DNA of 38,342 nt from Chloroflexota bacterium. Its GTDB lineage: Bacteria; Chloroflexota; Dehalococcoidia; UBA3495. Each line of letters starts with the position of its first letter. Positions within the stretch are counted from its first letter, which is position 1. The notes under the pieces are model-generated. The model was not told where the DNA came from and made no database searches. It saw nothing but the letters and a program-made list of their open reading frames with translations. Positions 30,986-38,342 of this stretch are shown here, piece by piece. Position numbers and translations under genes: made by a program. The DNA lies in assembly GCA_022563275.1 (NCBI GenBank), contig JADFNR010000015.1:1-38342 (forward strand), read 5' to 3'.

Positions 30986-31678
30986 ATGAGCATCAAACTT
31001 GCGCTGTTTGTCTTTGTGATTGCTGGTCTACTTGCTTGCGGATCATCGAGCGAACTTGCTCCGCTTCCCATAATCCATACTGTGGTCGTAACGGCCACTC
31101 CGAAACCAACCGTAGTTCAGAGAGCAACTCAGGCTCCAACTCCGATAATCCATACGGTCGTTGTCACCGCTACGCCCGTCCCCACCGCGCCAACAACCCC
31201 CACACCAACCCCTCCACCGGCCCAGGTCCCAACTCCTACAGCCACGATGGCGCCTACCCCTACGCCGCTGCCTACGCCAACGCCCACCCCGGAACCCACC
31301 AGCACGCCGATTCCGGACGATCATGGCGACGATCGAACTACTTCAACCTCTGCCGGCTTAACCTTGGACAACTCGCCACTATTTATTCGCGGGAATTTCG
31401 AGAAACCTGGTGATACCGATACGTTCTCTTTTCAGGGCTTGAATGGAGAAACATTCGTCTTCAGCGCCAACTTTCTATTGAGCGGCGCGATCGTGACTGC
31501 GGTCGGTCATCCAAAATTGATCCTGTATAGTGCGTCGCCCTCCTCGCCGTTTGCAATCGACGACGGGGCGGGGAACATGTTATACGTGACCGGTGGGGGC
31601 ACGATGTACCTTGATGTGTCGAGCTATAACGCGAAATATACCGGCAATTACCAGATAGTGGTGGACCGCATCAAATAA
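30986..31678 (+). CDS. Lipoprotein with Pro/Thr-rich stalk and pre-peptidase-like domain
   Basis: 230 residues from ATG 30986. MSIKLALFVFVIAGLLACGS is a lipoprotein signal with the lipobox L-L-A-C. The stalk (about 25-130) contains IIHTVVVTATP twice and then runs of P-T-P-T-P. The C-terminal 100 residues (from DNSPLFIRGNFEKPGDTDTF to GNYQIVVDRIK) resemble the bacterial pre-peptidase C-terminal (PPC) beta sandwich, a domain usually attached to secreted enzymes and here present alone. An earlier ATG (30914) is in frame but would bury the signal peptide. Surface anchored; binding target unknown. Confidence 0.82.
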   Translation: MSIKLALFVFVIAGLLACGSSSELAPLPIIHTVVVTATPKPTVVQRATQAPTPIIHTVVVTATPVPTAPTTPTPTPPPAQVPTPTATMAPTPTPLPTPTPTPEPTSTPIPDDHGDDRTTSTSAGLTLDNSPLFIRGNFEKPGDTDTFSFQGLNGETFVFSANFLLSGAIVTAVGHPKLILYSASPSSPFAIDDGAGNMLYVTGGGTMYLDVSSYNAKYTGNYQIVVDRIK

Positions 31679-31753
31679 TCGAATGGCGCTTTAGAAGCGT
31701 GGAAGGGAGGCGAGCTGCTTCACTTCGAGGGATCACAGAGGCGGTTGAAACCC

Positions 31754-31960
31754 CTACTGCAAGTCTGAGATATCGTCAGAATGACTTCCTCTTAAAGCGC
31801 AGTGGCCACACACCCGGCAAACCGGATGTAGATCGTTGTATTGAGGATGCCTTTGTTTGCAAAACCCGGCACCGTCATCCCGGCACCTGGGACACCCTTC
31901 GCAATAGCGTCCACCGGCCCTCTGGGATCGTTGAGTTTCTTTATCTGTAACTGTGACCAT
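31754..31960 (-). CDS. Small Cys-rich zinc-ribbon-like protein
   Basis: 68 residues from ATG 31960. Seven Cys (20, 23, 26, 34, 48, 51, 54) and two His occur as RYCEGCPRCRDDGAGFC and HPVCRVCGHCALR, two C-x2-C-type knuckles suited to one or two zinc ions. The frame is open further upstream (32038), but the shorter start has AGTAGG a suitable distance ahead. The remaining sequence is polar and probably flexible. I do not recognise a named family; it may be a chance frame, though the regular Cys spacing argues against that. Confidence 0.45.
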   Translation of the reverse strand: MVTVTDKETQRSQRAGGRYCEGCPRCRDDGAGFCKQRHPQYNDLHPVCRVCGHCALRGSHSDDISDLQ

Positions 31961-32061
31961 AGATTGACCTACTGGAAGAACTAAACCTTTATCTAGCTTG
32001 TTTGACTGATCGGCGATGCGGTTACAGGAGAATATCACAAGCTATATCATCGGTTGGGGTT

Positions 32062-32328
32062 TCAGTGAATGTCCCCGCGGACTATTTTTGTGGAAATCAG
32101 CAAAAGCTTCGCTTTTCTGTCCAACGACTTTATCTCGGCCTCACGTTTTGAGGCGGGTCCCCTGCCCTGGTGATCTTCCTGGTAAACGAGCTGAAGCGGA
32201 CCACGGCCTTTGGTGTACTTCGCGCCTTGCCCCGCTACATGCTCCGCCATGCGGCGCTCTAGATCATTGGTGATGCCCGTATACAGGGTTCCGTCGGCGC
32301 ACCGCAGAACATAAACGGTCCAGTTCAA
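32062..32328 (-). CDS. GIY-YIG domain protein (YhbQ/UPF0213-like)
   Basis: 88 residues from TTG 32328: NWTVYVLRCADGTLYTGITN (the GIY-YIG motif appears as VYVLRC and YTGIT), Arg in LERRMAEH, GQGAKYTKGRGP and the conserved Glu in ASKREAEIKSL. Stand-alone small GIY-YIG proteins are predicted DNA nucleases or repair factors. The ORF is open upstream but the extension has no family similarity, so TTG, with GGGG just ahead, is the probable start. Codes leftward between two rightward genes. Confidence 0.85.
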   Translation of the reverse strand: MNWTVYVLRCADGTLYTGITNDLERRMAEHVAGQGAKYTKGRGPLQLVYQEDHQGRGPASKREAEIKSLDRKAKLLLISTKIVRGDIH

Positions 32329-32657
32329 ACGCCCCTGCCATATCCAAATAGAGTTTGCACCACTGGCCTGATGATGAGGCCCCTGCTGTGCCCAGAAGTT
32401 CACAGGACGAGCCCATGTTGTTGACCATATGGGCCAGCCTGGTTGCCGCACCCTGGCTGCAGCCATTATGCCATATGATCCCGCCCCTATTCCTCTCGGA
32501 ATTCTACCGCTTGGCTGGCTGCTTGGTCTCTTTCCAACTCGGGTGGAACCCACGGGCCGTTTTACAAGTATAATTAACGCCGTTAACGCATGGATGGGAC
32601 TTCCAATCGACCAGAGCGGGCCGCCCGGCGGGGTTGGCGCCACCGGGGTTAATGTGT

Positions 32658-33902
32658 ATGGCAGACAATGTGGAAGGCGCGACGAAAGAGGCCTTGCTGG
32701 ACCTGCAGATACAGACCTTCTATCAGGTAAACCGGTTCATCAGTTCGATCCACGATATGGACCAACTGCTGATCCTGATCATGCAGGAATCTGAATCGGC
32801 GGTTAGCGCTGAGGCCAGTTGCATCGCCATCCGCGATCCAGAAGATGGCAGGCTTCACATCGAATTCGCCATCGGTGAGGCCAGCGAGGACGTGCGGCAT
32901 ATAACTCTGGCCATGGGTCAGGGTGTGCTGGGCACCGTGGCCGCCACCGGCAAAACGCTACGGGTCGACGATGTGACATTGGACTCTCGTTTCGACTCGT
33001 CCGTGGACCAAATATCCGGCTTCGTGACCCGGTCTCTTTTGGCAACTCCCATTCAATGGCGCGGCGAGCTGTTGGGCGTCTTGGAGGTGGTCAATAAACG
33101 GGACGGAGCGCACTTCAACGAAAACGACGAACGACTTTTGGAGATCGTGGCCAACCAGGCGGCGATCGCGGTGGAGAACAGCCGGCTGGTGGAAGGGATG
33201 GTGCGGTCGGAGCGGCTTTCGGCCATCGGAAACATGGCGGCGTCTCTGATGAACGATTTTAAAAGCCCGCTAACCGATATCCGCGGGTTCGCTCAACTCC
33301 TGGCAAACCCGGAGATAGATACCGAAAGGCGAAAATGGCTCTCCGACATGATTCTTGACGACATCGACCGCTACGTGGGTATGGCCCAAGAGTTGCTGGA
33401 CTACTCCAAAGGAGTAATCAGCCTTAACTTCAAGGTCGTGCAGTTGGGTGCCTGGCTGGACCGGCTAACGGACCGCATGGGGGATGATTTGGGCGAGGCC
33501 AACATCCGTTTTTCCAAGAATCTCAACTTCGTCCGCGACGTGATCATGGACGAGGCCCGGGTCCGGCGGGCCGTACTGAACCTGGTGGCAAATGCGGTTA
33601 ATGCGATGCCGGAAGGTGGTGAACTGACCATTGCCACAGATGGAACCGAAGGCCGGTGGCGATTGTCGGTGGCGGATACCGGGCCGGGTATTCCTCTGGA
33701 TCTCCGCTCCCGGATCTTCGAGCCATTCGTCCGCCTGGGCAGGGAATATGAAACCGGGCTGGGCTTGGCCATCGCCAAGGAAGTTGTCGAGGGTCACGGT
33801 GGCAGCTTGAGCTTCGAAACGCGGACCTCCGGTGAGGCCGATGGACGGGAATCAGGAACTATTTTTCAGATCGAGATTCCGGTATCGCCAGCCGGGTCAT
33901 AA
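32658..33902 (+). CDS. GAF-domain histidine-kinase-like protein lacking the phospho-acceptor His
   Basis: 414 residues from ATG 32658 (ATG 32652 also possible). A GAF domain (about 20-170, ending NEDDERLLEIVANQAAIAVEN-like) is followed by a dimerisation helix, NMAASLMNDFKSPLTDIRGF. Family members have His where Asn199 stands here (usual pattern H-D-[LF]-K-[NS]-P-L-T). The ATP-binding domain is intact: N box (NLVANAVNAMP), G1 (DTGPGIP), F and G2 (GLGLAIAK). It may be a regulator that binds ATP without autophosphorylating, or it may use a partner kinase. No signal peptide. It lies downstream of the convergent GIY-YIG gene. Confidence 0.87.
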   Translation: MADNVEGATKEALLDLQIQTFYQVNRFISSIHDMDQLLILIMQESESAVSAEASCIAIRDPEDGRLHIEFAIGEASEDVRHITLAMGQGVLGTVAATGKTLRVDDVTLDSRFDSSVDQISGFVTRSLLATPIQWRGELLGVLEVVNKRDGAHFNENDERLLEIVANQAAIAVENSRLVEGMVRSERLSAIGNMAASLMNDFKSPLTDIRGFAQLLANPEIDTERRKWLSDMILDDIDRYVGMAQELLDYSKGVISLNFKVVQLGAWLDRLTDRMGDDLGEANIRFSKNLNFVRDVIMDEARVRRAVLNLVANAVNAMPEGGELTIATDGTEGRWRLSVADTGPGIPLDLRSRIFEPFVRLGREYETGLGLAIAKEVVEGHGGSLSFETRTSGEADGRESGTIFQIEIPVSPAGS

Positions 33903-33961
33903 ACAGGTGGCTGAGGCCCGTTGACCCAGCGGGCGCCCATCTCACGCGGTGTCACTTGGAA

Positions 33962-35005
33962 CTAGAAGGGCGTTCCGCCACAGGTGCGCGCGCCTCCGAT
34001 AAAGAGAATCGCAACCGCGTCTTTGAACTCCGCCGCCTCGAAACTTGCCCTGGCATCGCAGAACGCGGGCTCCAATTTCAGTAATTCCGCGCGGGCGCCG
34101 TCAAGATCACCTCCCCGGCCAAGCCGGTCCACCTCCGTAACGATCTTCACCACTCGGCTGAAGAACGCGCGTAGCCGTTCATGGTCGGCGCTCAGCTCGC
34201 CTGGAGGAGTGATCGTCTCCAGAGCAGAGGCGAATCCCTGAAACGCGTCCCGGGCGCTGGCGGCCGTCTCCGACAAGATCTGATTCAACTCCTCTGGGGT
34301 CAGAGAAAGGCGGAACCCGATGTTGCCCTGTGAAGCCGAGAATGTGGGCATGAATCCTCGTATGAGGTCATTTATAACGGTCTCGAATTCGCCATCCAGG
34401 GCCGAATCATCTGGGGTGCAGATCGCTAACTGCTGATCCGATAGTCCGACGCGTTGGCAAAAGACGGGAGACAGAGCGATTCGGGCGGTGACATCGAAAC
34501 CGCTTAGTTGACCGTTGAGGATGGAAAATCTAACCAGGTCTCCGGCTTCAACTGCTTCGGCGGCTGCAGTGTCGGTCCGAAGTTGCTCTTTGGAGGCTTC
34601 CAGCCATATCTTGTGGTCTTCACGGAAGCGTTCCGGTGGGACAAGGGCTTCTAGGATGGCCGTTTTTTCGATGAAGGGTGTGCCTACGCCGGCTTGGAGT
34701 AGTGCGGCTATCAAAGCCTCCCGAACGGGATAAGTCTGTGTAAAGATCGTGCCGAAAGCTTGAAATATCGCCATCGCCGATTGCTCCGCCCTCACGACTT
34801 CGCTCAGGTAAGTGGACTCTTCGGAACTCAGCCCCGGCGAACCCTGCTGAGAGGCTGGCTCGACCGTGGGACTAATAGTAGCAGCCGGTATCGGCGTGGC
34901 CGTGGCATCGGACCCGCAGGCGGCCAGTGCCAATGAAGCGATTACGGCAATTAATCCTGGCATCCAAATTGCCTTACCAAAGCGCATATAGTGCCTCTTG
35001 CTCAA
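33962..35005 (-). CDS. Lipoprotein with duplicated helical domain
   Basis: 347 residues. The signal peptide has a lipobox at SLALAACGS; a short Ser/Thr/Pro linker follows. The rest is helical and apparently duplicated: EALVPPERFREDHKIWLEAS..AVEAGDLV..SPVFC resembles ETITPPGELSADHERLRAFF..RGGDLDGA..EPAFC. Each half places a Cys at its end, and another Cys pair (CQRVGLSDQQLAIC) may form a disulfide. Function unknown. Start ATG 35005 or 34987; both keep the signal. The coding strand opposes msrB. Confidence 0.75.
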   Translation of the reverse strand: MSKRHYMRFGKAIWMPGLIAVIASLALAACGSDATATPIPAATISPTVEPASQQGSPGLSSEESTYLSEVVRAEQSAMAIFQAFGTIFTQTYPVREALIAALLQAGVGTPFIEKTAILEALVPPERFREDHKIWLEASKEQLRTDTAAAEAVEAGDLVRFSILNGQLSGFDVTARIALSPVFCQRVGLSDQQLAICTPDDSALDGEFETVINDLIRGFMPTFSASQGNIGFRLSLTPEELNQILSETAASARDAFQGFASALETITPPGELSADHERLRAFFSRVVKIVTEVDRLGRGGDLDGARAELLKLEPAFCDARASFEAAEFKDAVAILFIGGARTCGGTPF

Positions 35006-35104
35006 GAATGTAGGTCAATCGCCAGATTGAGATGCGTTAAGAGGCCTTAAGATGCACCGCCGGCCAATTCCGCCGGCTATATCGTATCCGGCGAAGTCCG
35101 ATCC

Positions 35105-35149
35105 GCAAAAAAATACACCGCCGCCACCGGGGGGATGGTGGCGGCGGCG
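35105..35149 (-). terminator. Strong terminator of the gene at 35205-35486
   Basis: On the minus strand GCCGCCGCCACC pairs with GGTGGCGGCGG around an ATCCCCCC loop and is followed by TGTATTTTTTT. It lies about 55 bases after the stop codon at 35205. Confidence 0.85.
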
Positions 35150-35204
35150 TTGGCGGTGATGAGAATAGTCCGGTTAAACCGCGCCCTTTTCAGAACGCCG
35201 CGAG

Positions 35205-35486
35205 TCAGCGGGTTCGGCGAGTCCTATTTTGCCGCAGGGACGCCGGCGCCCCGAGATTGGAGGGGCCGTTCGGATTCCCACGGGAGAGCAGGAAAAGGGC
35301 CGTTGACCACCAGACCGCCATGACACCGCCACCGGCGGTCCGAAGGACAAATATGGGGCTGACAAGCAGAAGCCGCAGACACCAGCGAAGGAAAACGACG
35401 GGGGCGAGGACCACCGTCAGGGCCCCGGCGAAAATGGATGATAAAAGATACCGCGGGGGCGATTTGATCCGCATGGTGAATTGCAT
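35205..35486 (-). CDS. Small membrane protein
   Basis: 93 residues from ATG 35486; the frame is open to 35564. Two hydrophobic stretches (about 15-45, SSIFAGALTVVLAPVVFLRW and LRLLLVSPIFVL) and a third around residues 53-66 (GGGVMAVWWSTALFLL) precede a basic, Asn/Arg-rich tail (LRQNRTRRTR). A strong terminator follows, which supports a real transcript. No recognised family. Confidence 0.5.
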   Translation of the reverse strand: MQFTMRIKSPPRYLLSSIFAGALTVVLAPVVFLRWCLRLLLVSPIFVLRTAGGGVMAVWWSTALFLLSRGNPNGPSNLGAPASLRQNRTRRTR

Positions 35487-35623
35487 GGCCCCAGTATTTA
35501 GCCGCCGTGGGCCTGCATCCAGTACCATCGCGGCCATCTCAATGGCCGTAATGGGCCACACCATAGGCCCTTAAGGGCCGGACCCGGCTCCGCCTTTGGG
35601 CAAAGGCCGGCGAGGGTGCACTT

Positions 35624-35662
35624 GACCAGATCAACCGGATGAGGGATTCTAGGATTAGAATC
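35624..35662 (+). promoter_or_regulatory. Palindrome upstream of msrB
   Basis: GATTCTA (35645-35651), four bases, TAGAATC (35656-35662) is a perfect 7-bp inverted repeat, 63 bp before msrB. It is preceded by TTGACCAGAT (35624). The same run of TTGACCAGAT, GGATNAGGGATTCTAGG and TAGA occurs at 29716-29758 near att repeat 3. It may be an operator or a mobile-element trace. Confidence 0.45.
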
Positions 35663-35724
35663 TAAAGAGCCTACTTATCTGCATTCTATCCCATCGATTC
35701 AAGCCCAAATGGCAAAGAGATAAC

Positions 35725-36096
35725 ATGACCAACCAAAGCTATAACTCCCTAACCGCCGAAGAGCGGAATGTGATTGAGCACAGGGGGACCGAACGGCCCT
35801 TCACCGGAGAATACGACAATTTCTATGAAGCCGGCTCTTATGTTTGCCGCAAATGCGACGCCGAGGTCTACCGGTCGGTTGATAAATTCGACGCCCATTG
35901 CGGCTGGCCGGCTTTCGATAAAGAGGTCGAGGGGGCCGTGAAACATCTCACCGACGCCGATGGCCGGCGGATCGAGGTGGAGTGCGCCAATTGCGGCGGC
36001 CACCTGGGCCACGTCTTCATGGGAGAGGGGTTCACCCCCACCAATGCCCGCCACTGCATAAATTCAATATCTATGAAGTTCATACCGGCGGAATAG
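35725..36096 (+). CDS. msrB: Peptide-methionine (R)-S-oxide reductase MsrB
   Basis: 123 residues. Reduces the R form of methionine sulfoxide in proteins. The zinc site is complete (Cys41, Cys44, Cys87, Cys90 in YVCRKC and ECANC), the catalytic Cys111 stands in RHCINS, and Cys59 (DAHCGWPAF) is at the usual resolving position. HLGHVFMGEG is also typical. AAAGAGA lies shortly before the ATG. The enzyme has no signal peptide and works in the cytoplasm. A palindrome upstream could regulate it in response to oxidative stress, but this is a guess. Confidence 0.95.
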   Translation: MTNQSYNSLTAEERNVIEHRGTERPFTGEYDNFYEAGSYVCRKCDAEVYRSVDKFDAHCGWPAFDKEVEGAVKHLTDADGRRIEVECANCGGHLGHVFMGEGFTPTNARHCINSISMKFIPAE

Positions 36097-36169
36097 GTCA
36101 GCGGCAAGCCGGAAAGAGAGCGTATCCTTCTGGCGGGACGGAGAATCCCATATCCCGAAATGGTCCGGC

Positions 36170-36874
36170 TCATCTTTTCGCTTTCATCAACTCCATCGCC
36201 ACGTACCGGGTCAGCGTAATCTCCCCTGGAGTGAGGCTCATGCCATTGGTGCCGGGGTAAAGCAGCCGGCCGGGGTCCTCAAAGACGTGCCGCAGTCCCA
36301 ATATGTGACCGACTTCGTGGCTGCTGACCCGGCGGTCGAATACGCTGGGCTCGTCCATCACCATGTACCAACCGGTGCCCAGCGGCGTGATCCCGTTGGA
36401 CCCGCCGATTCTCCTGGTGTAGAAGCCGCTGATCAGACTGGACTCAGGGCCGGTCACATTGAATGCGATGGTCCCGCCCAAGCGGTCGAAGAAAGCCCGG
36501 ATGTCCCCCACCGCCACCTGTGCCAGCACATCCGCCTCCACCACGATCGTTTCCAGGTTCGCCAATTCCAGGTGTATCCCGGCCTGGCCCCAGATCTCGT
36601 TCATCCCCGCCAGTATGACGGCCAACTCTTCTTCGCTGCGGTGGCTGGATAGTGTGGTGTCCGGATTCTCAAGGTCGTCCACCAAGAGGTACATCGATAT
36701 CCCAACGGTGATCTCTTCGGCGAATGCTTTAGCCGAGGATTCAGGCGTGCCCAGGACGGCCGCGGATTGGCCTCCGCAAGCTGCCAGGGCTGCAACCCCG
36801 GTGATGAAAACCACGGAAATTAGTCCGGTCCATCGTTTTTTGCGTCCTGGCCGGTCAAGCAAGATTCGTTCCAT
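36170..36874 (-). CDS. Matrixin-like lipoprotein metalloprotease
   Basis: 234 residues from ATG 36874. Lipoprotein signal ITGVAALAACGG with a lipobox. The zinc motif SSHEVGHILGLRH (H-E-x-x-H-x-x-G-x-x-H) is complete, as in matrixins, astacins and other metzincins, and a Met-turn-like NGMSLTPGE follows. Pro-domain or substrate sites are not visible. It probably cleaves proteins or peptides at the cell surface. The frame extends upstream to 37039, but that part has no homology and would destroy the signal peptide. Divergent from the DUF2277 gene, with a 57-bp shared promoter region. Confidence 0.88.
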   Translation of the reverse strand: MERILLDRPGRKKRWTGLISVVFITGVAALAACGGQSAAVLGTPESSAKAFAEEITVGISMYLLVDDLENPDTTLSSHRSEEELAVILAGMNEIWGQAGIHLELANLETIVVEADVLAQVAVGDIRAFFDRLGGTIAFNVTGPESSLISGFYTRRIGGSNGITPLGTGWYMVMDEPSVFDRRVSSHEVGHILGLRHVFEDPGRLLYPGTNGMSLTPGEITLTRYVAMELMKAKR

Positions 36875-36931
36875 CCCATTGTTTTGGATTGGGTACAATA
36901 ACCAGACATACGTCAATGGTGGGGGCAAGAG

Positions 36932-37159
36932 ATGTGCCGGAGCATCAAGACACTGCGAAACTTTGAACAAGAAGCGTCGGATACCGAAGTGCGCGAGGCC
37001 GCGCTGCAGTTCGTGCGCAAGATCAGCGGCTACCGCCACCCGTCTCAGGCCAACACTGAAGCGTTTGAGAAAGCCGTGGACGACATCTCAATGATTTCTC
37101 GGAGGCTGCTTGGTTCGCTGATCAGTCGTACCCCGGCGGCGGCGAGGAAGCCCAGCTAG
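36932..37159 (+). CDS. DUF2277 family protein
   Basis: 75 residues. MCRSIKTLRNFEQEASDTEV at the N-terminus and REAALQFVRKISGYRHPSQAN match the small helical DUF2277 family, in which MCR-x-IKTL and F-VRK-SG are nearly invariant. Members are common in Chloroflexota and Actinobacteria; function unknown. GGGGG lies close to the ATG, a plausible ribosome binding site. The C-terminal tail (RTPAAARKPS) is variable in the family. Confidence 0.93.
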   Translation: MCRSIKTLRNFEQEASDTEVREAALQFVRKISGYRHPSQANTEAFEKAVDDISMISRRLLGSLISRTPAAARKPS

Positions 37160-37164
37160 CTGGC

Positions 37165-37692
37165 TTAACCGGCGGCGGGGGCGTACTTGTCGCCTTCTTG
37201 GCGGGTGATGCGGCCCGAAGCCATGAGCCACATGCGCGATATCTCCGGTCCCATGAATTTGAACGTGGAGCGCAACTCCTTCTGCAATGACGGATAATCG
37301 GCGCCCGGCAGCAGGTCGTAGAACCAACCGCAGAAGCCGCCGTGCTCTTTCTGGATCCCCTGGATGATCCCCGCGTTGGCGATGACGGCCTGGATCTTCT
37401 GCCGGTTGCGGATGATTCCCGGGTCCTCCCGCAGCCGCTCCACGTCGGGCAGGCCCATGGCCGCCACAACGCCGATCTTCCAATCGGCGAAGGCGGCGCG
37501 GAAACTGTCCCGCCGGGAGAGCACCATCCGCCAGGTGAGGCCGGCCTGAAACACCTGCAGGCTCATCACCTCGAATAGAGCGTCGTCATCGGATGCCCGT
37601 TTGCCCCAGATCTCGTTGGAGTACCACTCGCGGAACGGGTCGCCCGATACCCTTTCCTTGGCCTCCCATTCTTCCGTCGTTTCTTCAGGCAT
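37165..37692 (-). CDS. DNA-3-methyladenine glycosylase I (Tag)-like protein with altered active site
   Basis: 175 residues of the Tag family of base-excision repair glycosylases: DDALFEVMSLQVFQAGLTWRMVL, FRAAFADW, REDPGIIRNRQKIQAVIANA. Trp54 and the aromatic residues that stack the base are kept. The catalytic Glu38 of E. coli Tag corresponds to Gln46 here (SLQVFQAG). The zinc ligands His17, His175 and Cys179 have no equivalents (EWYSNEIWG; tail RITRQEGDKYAPAAG). It may have a different substrate or be a DNA-binding relative without glycosylase activity. Typical length. Adjacent to the CocE-like gene on the same strand (32 bp). Confidence 0.85.
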   Translation of the reverse strand: MPEETTEEWEAKERVSGDPFREWYSNEIWGKRASDDDALFEVMSLQVFQAGLTWRMVLSRRDSFRAAFADWKIGVVAAMGLPDVERLREDPGIIRNRQKIQAVIANAGIIQGIQKEHGGFCGWFYDLLPGADYPSLQKELRSTFKFMGPEISRMWLMASGRITRQEGDKYAPAAG

Positions 37693-37724
37693 TTATCTTT
37701 CCCTTTCTGATGATGCCGAATCTT

Positions 37725-38342
37725 TTATCTGGGCACTATGGCCAGGGTGACGTAGGACGCCTGCTGGCTGTCGTGGAACACGGTCTGGAGCGCCGGCCGC
37801 AGTTCGGTGTCTTCGGCGATGATGTTTCCGGTATTGGTGTTGCGGTCGAACCTGGGGAAATTGCTGCTGGATATCTCCAGGCGTATCCGGTGTCCGGCCT
37901 TGAACACGTTGCTGGTGGCCCAGAGGTCTATCTCGTAACGATAGGGCCGGCCCGGCTCCAGCAGCGTGGGGTTGGACATGGAGTCGCGGTAGCGGGCGCG
38001 TATGATCCCGTCGGTCAGGTTCCGGGCGCAGCCGTCTTCGCAAACGTCCACCAGCTTTGCGGTGAAGTCGGTGTCCGTCGCCGACGTGGCCGCCCACAGC
38101 GTCACCGTCACCGGCCCGGTAACCTCCACATCCCGCTCCAGGGGCGGTGTGGTGTAGACCAATACATCCTGGCGCTCTTCCACCTGGTTCTGGTCGTAGG
38201 CGCCGTTGGCCGCGAAGTAGGGGTTGCAGCACAGCGCGCCGCCGGTGGTGGGCACCGGGTCGGCCGGGTTGTACAGGAACACGTCCGGCGGCTCACCGTC
38301 CGGAGCTTGGGCGCCCAAGCTGCCGTCGCCGTTCTTGGAGTT
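37725..38342 (-). CDS. CocE/NonD hydrolase (X-Pro dipeptidyl-peptidase type), C-terminal part
   Basis: The frame runs from the window end to the stop at 37725 (205 codons seen). It is the C-terminal jelly-roll domain of CocE/NonD family hydrolases: DVLVYTTPPLERDVEVTGPV, WAATSATDTDFTAKLVDV, GRPYRYEIDLWATSNVFKAG, HRIRLEISSSNFPRFDRN. The catalytic alpha/beta-hydrolase part lies outside the window. The family includes cocaine esterase, glutaryl acylases and X-Pro peptidases; substrate unknown. Since the Tag-like gene follows 32 bp downstream in the same direction, they may share a transcript. Confidence 0.88.
   Translation of the reverse strand, partial: NSKNGDGSLGAQAPDGEPPDVFLYNPADPVPTTGGALCCNPYFAANGAYDQNQVEERQDVLVYTTPPLERDVEVTGPVTVTLWAATSATDTDFTAKLVDVCEDGCARNLTDGIIRARYRDSMSNPTLLEPGRPYRYEIDLWATSNVFKAGHRIRLEISSSNFPRFDRNTNTGNIIAEDTELRPALQTVFHDSQQASYVTLAIVPR

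Noticed and set aside
31036..31413. Frames of Ser/Asn/Tyr- or Gly/Arg-rich repeats over the lipoprotein stalk
   Set aside because: Produced by reading the Pro/Thr repeat DNA in other frames.
35101..35160. CCG-rich hairpin as a repeat array
   Set aside because: A single hairpin with a T tract on the minus strand; it is a terminator.

Overview
The window is bacterial chromosome, most probably from an uncultivated Chloroflexota lineage (Dehalococcoidia or SAR202-like). This is inference from gene content: a PdxS/PdxT pair without other pyridoxine genes, DUF2277 and DUF2203 proteins, Pro/Thr-rich linker lipoproteins, many multi-GAF sensor kinases, and the dispersed repeat ending GCTCAGGACGAACGG. 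No rRNA or other decisive marker is present. Core genes are GC-rich. The stretches 3.6-10.3 kb and 20.9-35 kb look more AT-rich and carry most of the odd material.

Layout. 1-3.2 kb: a leftward operon pdxS-pdxT-GNAT-like-R3H/SpoIIIAA-like ATPase with 4-bp overlaps and a consensus promoter. 3.35-3.54 kb: tRNA-Phe and tRNA-Gly plus a terminator. 3.6-6.3 kb: small, mostly unrecognised genes, several under 60 codons (tiny membrane proteins, a KOW protein, a DNA-binding-like protein with a leaderless-looking start) and one secreted protein. 6.57-9.87 kb: a giant soluble PAS-GAFx4 hybrid-free histidine kinase. 10.0-20.4 kb: housekeeping and catabolic genes (dienelactone hydrolase, M24 protein, aldehyde dehydrogenase, cupin, TrmI, HD protein, MidA, citrate synthase).

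20.77-29.91 kb is a mobile island. It begins in an intact tRNA-Ser gene. A 58-bp copy of that gene's 3' end recurs at 23004 and 29804, each followed by a hairpin, and a truncated tyrosine recombinase lies just before the last copy. This is the signature of two tandem integrations. Cargo of the first segment: a DnaJ-TM-TPR protein and a broken helicase-associated-domain protein. Cargo of the second: an ABM-domain protein, a YdjM-like membrane protein, a secreted Ig-like protein, a polytopic membrane protein, a NarL-type regulator, and N- and C-terminal fragments of a kinase that closely resembles the 6.57-kb kinase. Two of the cargo genes sit between the same pair of structured repeats, giving a cassette-like arrangement that I consider the most interesting feature of the window.

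30.0-38.3 kb: single-domain response regulator, lipoproteins, a Zn-ribbon candidate, a GIY-YIG protein, a GAF kinase whose phospho-acceptor His is replaced by Asn, MsrB, a matrixin-like lipoprotein protease, DUF2277, a Tag-like glycosylase lacking expected active-site residues, and the C-terminal part of a CocE/NonD hydrolase cut by the window end. Function calls rest on motif recognition by eye only; no database search was run.
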